Below are positions 54,750 to 54,751 of a stretch of DNA of 54,751 nt, one piece after another (the first letter of the stretch is position 1; every line of letters begins with the position of its first letter). Source of the stretch: Paenibacillus arenosi (GTDB lineage: Bacteria; Bacillota; Bacilli; Paenibacillales; Paenibacillaceae). Made by a program: the position numbers and the translations under genes. The notes beneath the pieces were generated by a model, which ran no database searches, was not told where the DNA came from, and saw nothing but the letters and a program-made list of their open reading frames with translations. The stretch covers positions 1 through 54,751 of the forward strand of contig NZ_JACYTN010000027.1 of the NCBI RefSeq assembly GCF_014841135.1. Direction: 5' to 3'.

Positions 54750-54751
54750 CC

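Overview
The window looks like a chromosomal segment of a Paenibacillus-type member of the Bacillales. Evidence: GGAGG-type ribosome binding sites throughout, GTG and TTG starts, intrinsic terminators after most genes, a class Ib ribonucleotide reductase operon with NrdR boxes, a TPP riboswitch before thiC, a CcpA-type cre site, a PBSX-type (Bacillus) contractile-tail locus and Bacillus-type LexA boxes. Species was not determined; no rRNA or tRNA gene was seen.

Layout. 1-1.5 kb: cut right end of an IS3-family element, then an orphan D12-class DNA adenine methylase (-). 1.5-4.7 kb: iron/manganese superoxide dismutase with a long repeat-bearing N-terminal extension, and a membrane-anchored alpha/beta hydrolase (both -), separated by an intergenic four-box repeat element. 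5-12.5 kb: IclR regulator with an operator-like palindrome, TPP riboswitch plus thiC, then nrdI-nrdE-nrdF behind two NrdR boxes. 12.5-15 kb: second copy of the four-box element, a GNAT acetyltransferase and an APH-fold kinase (both -). 15.3-18.6 kb: two tandem exported erythromycin-esterase-family paralogues. 19-24 kb: a permease and aconitase (both -); the aconitase upstream region carries a near match to the iclR palindrome. 24-28.7 kb: amidase-domain protein, D-Ala-D-Ala ligase, two unknown small proteins and an exported serine beta-lactamase-fold hydrolase.

29.1-44.3 kb is a compact contractile tail module in PBSX order: tail terminator, sheath, tube, assembly chaperone with a -1 frameshift extension, tape measure, XkdP, Q, R, S, T, U homologues, a small protein, two long related fibres, XkdW- and XkdX-like proteins and a final terminator. 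There is no integrase, terminase, portal, capsid or recognisable lysis gene. Immediately downstream an ArpU-family regulator (44.4 kb) is driven by a near-consensus sigma-A promoter whose spacer holds a LexA box; the same LexA core lies upstream of the tail genes, followed by a large terminator-like leader structure. The simplest reading is an SOS-controlled R-type tailocin (phage-tail-like bacteriocin) with a two-step switch: DNA damage releases ArpU, and ArpU drives the tail operon. A UV-damage endonuclease gene follows.

45-54.7 kb: uvsE, fabI, a TSUP permease, an inositol-monophosphatase-family enzyme, a copper-amine-oxidase-N plus C39-like protease fusion (-), then a 1262-bp cassette with perfect 19-bp terminal inverted repeats and perfect 9-bp target duplications that carries a secreted small protein and no transposase (a mobile-insertion-cassette-like element), stand-alone trpB (-), a ROK fructokinase behind a promoter and cre site, and a broken reading frame at the right edge.
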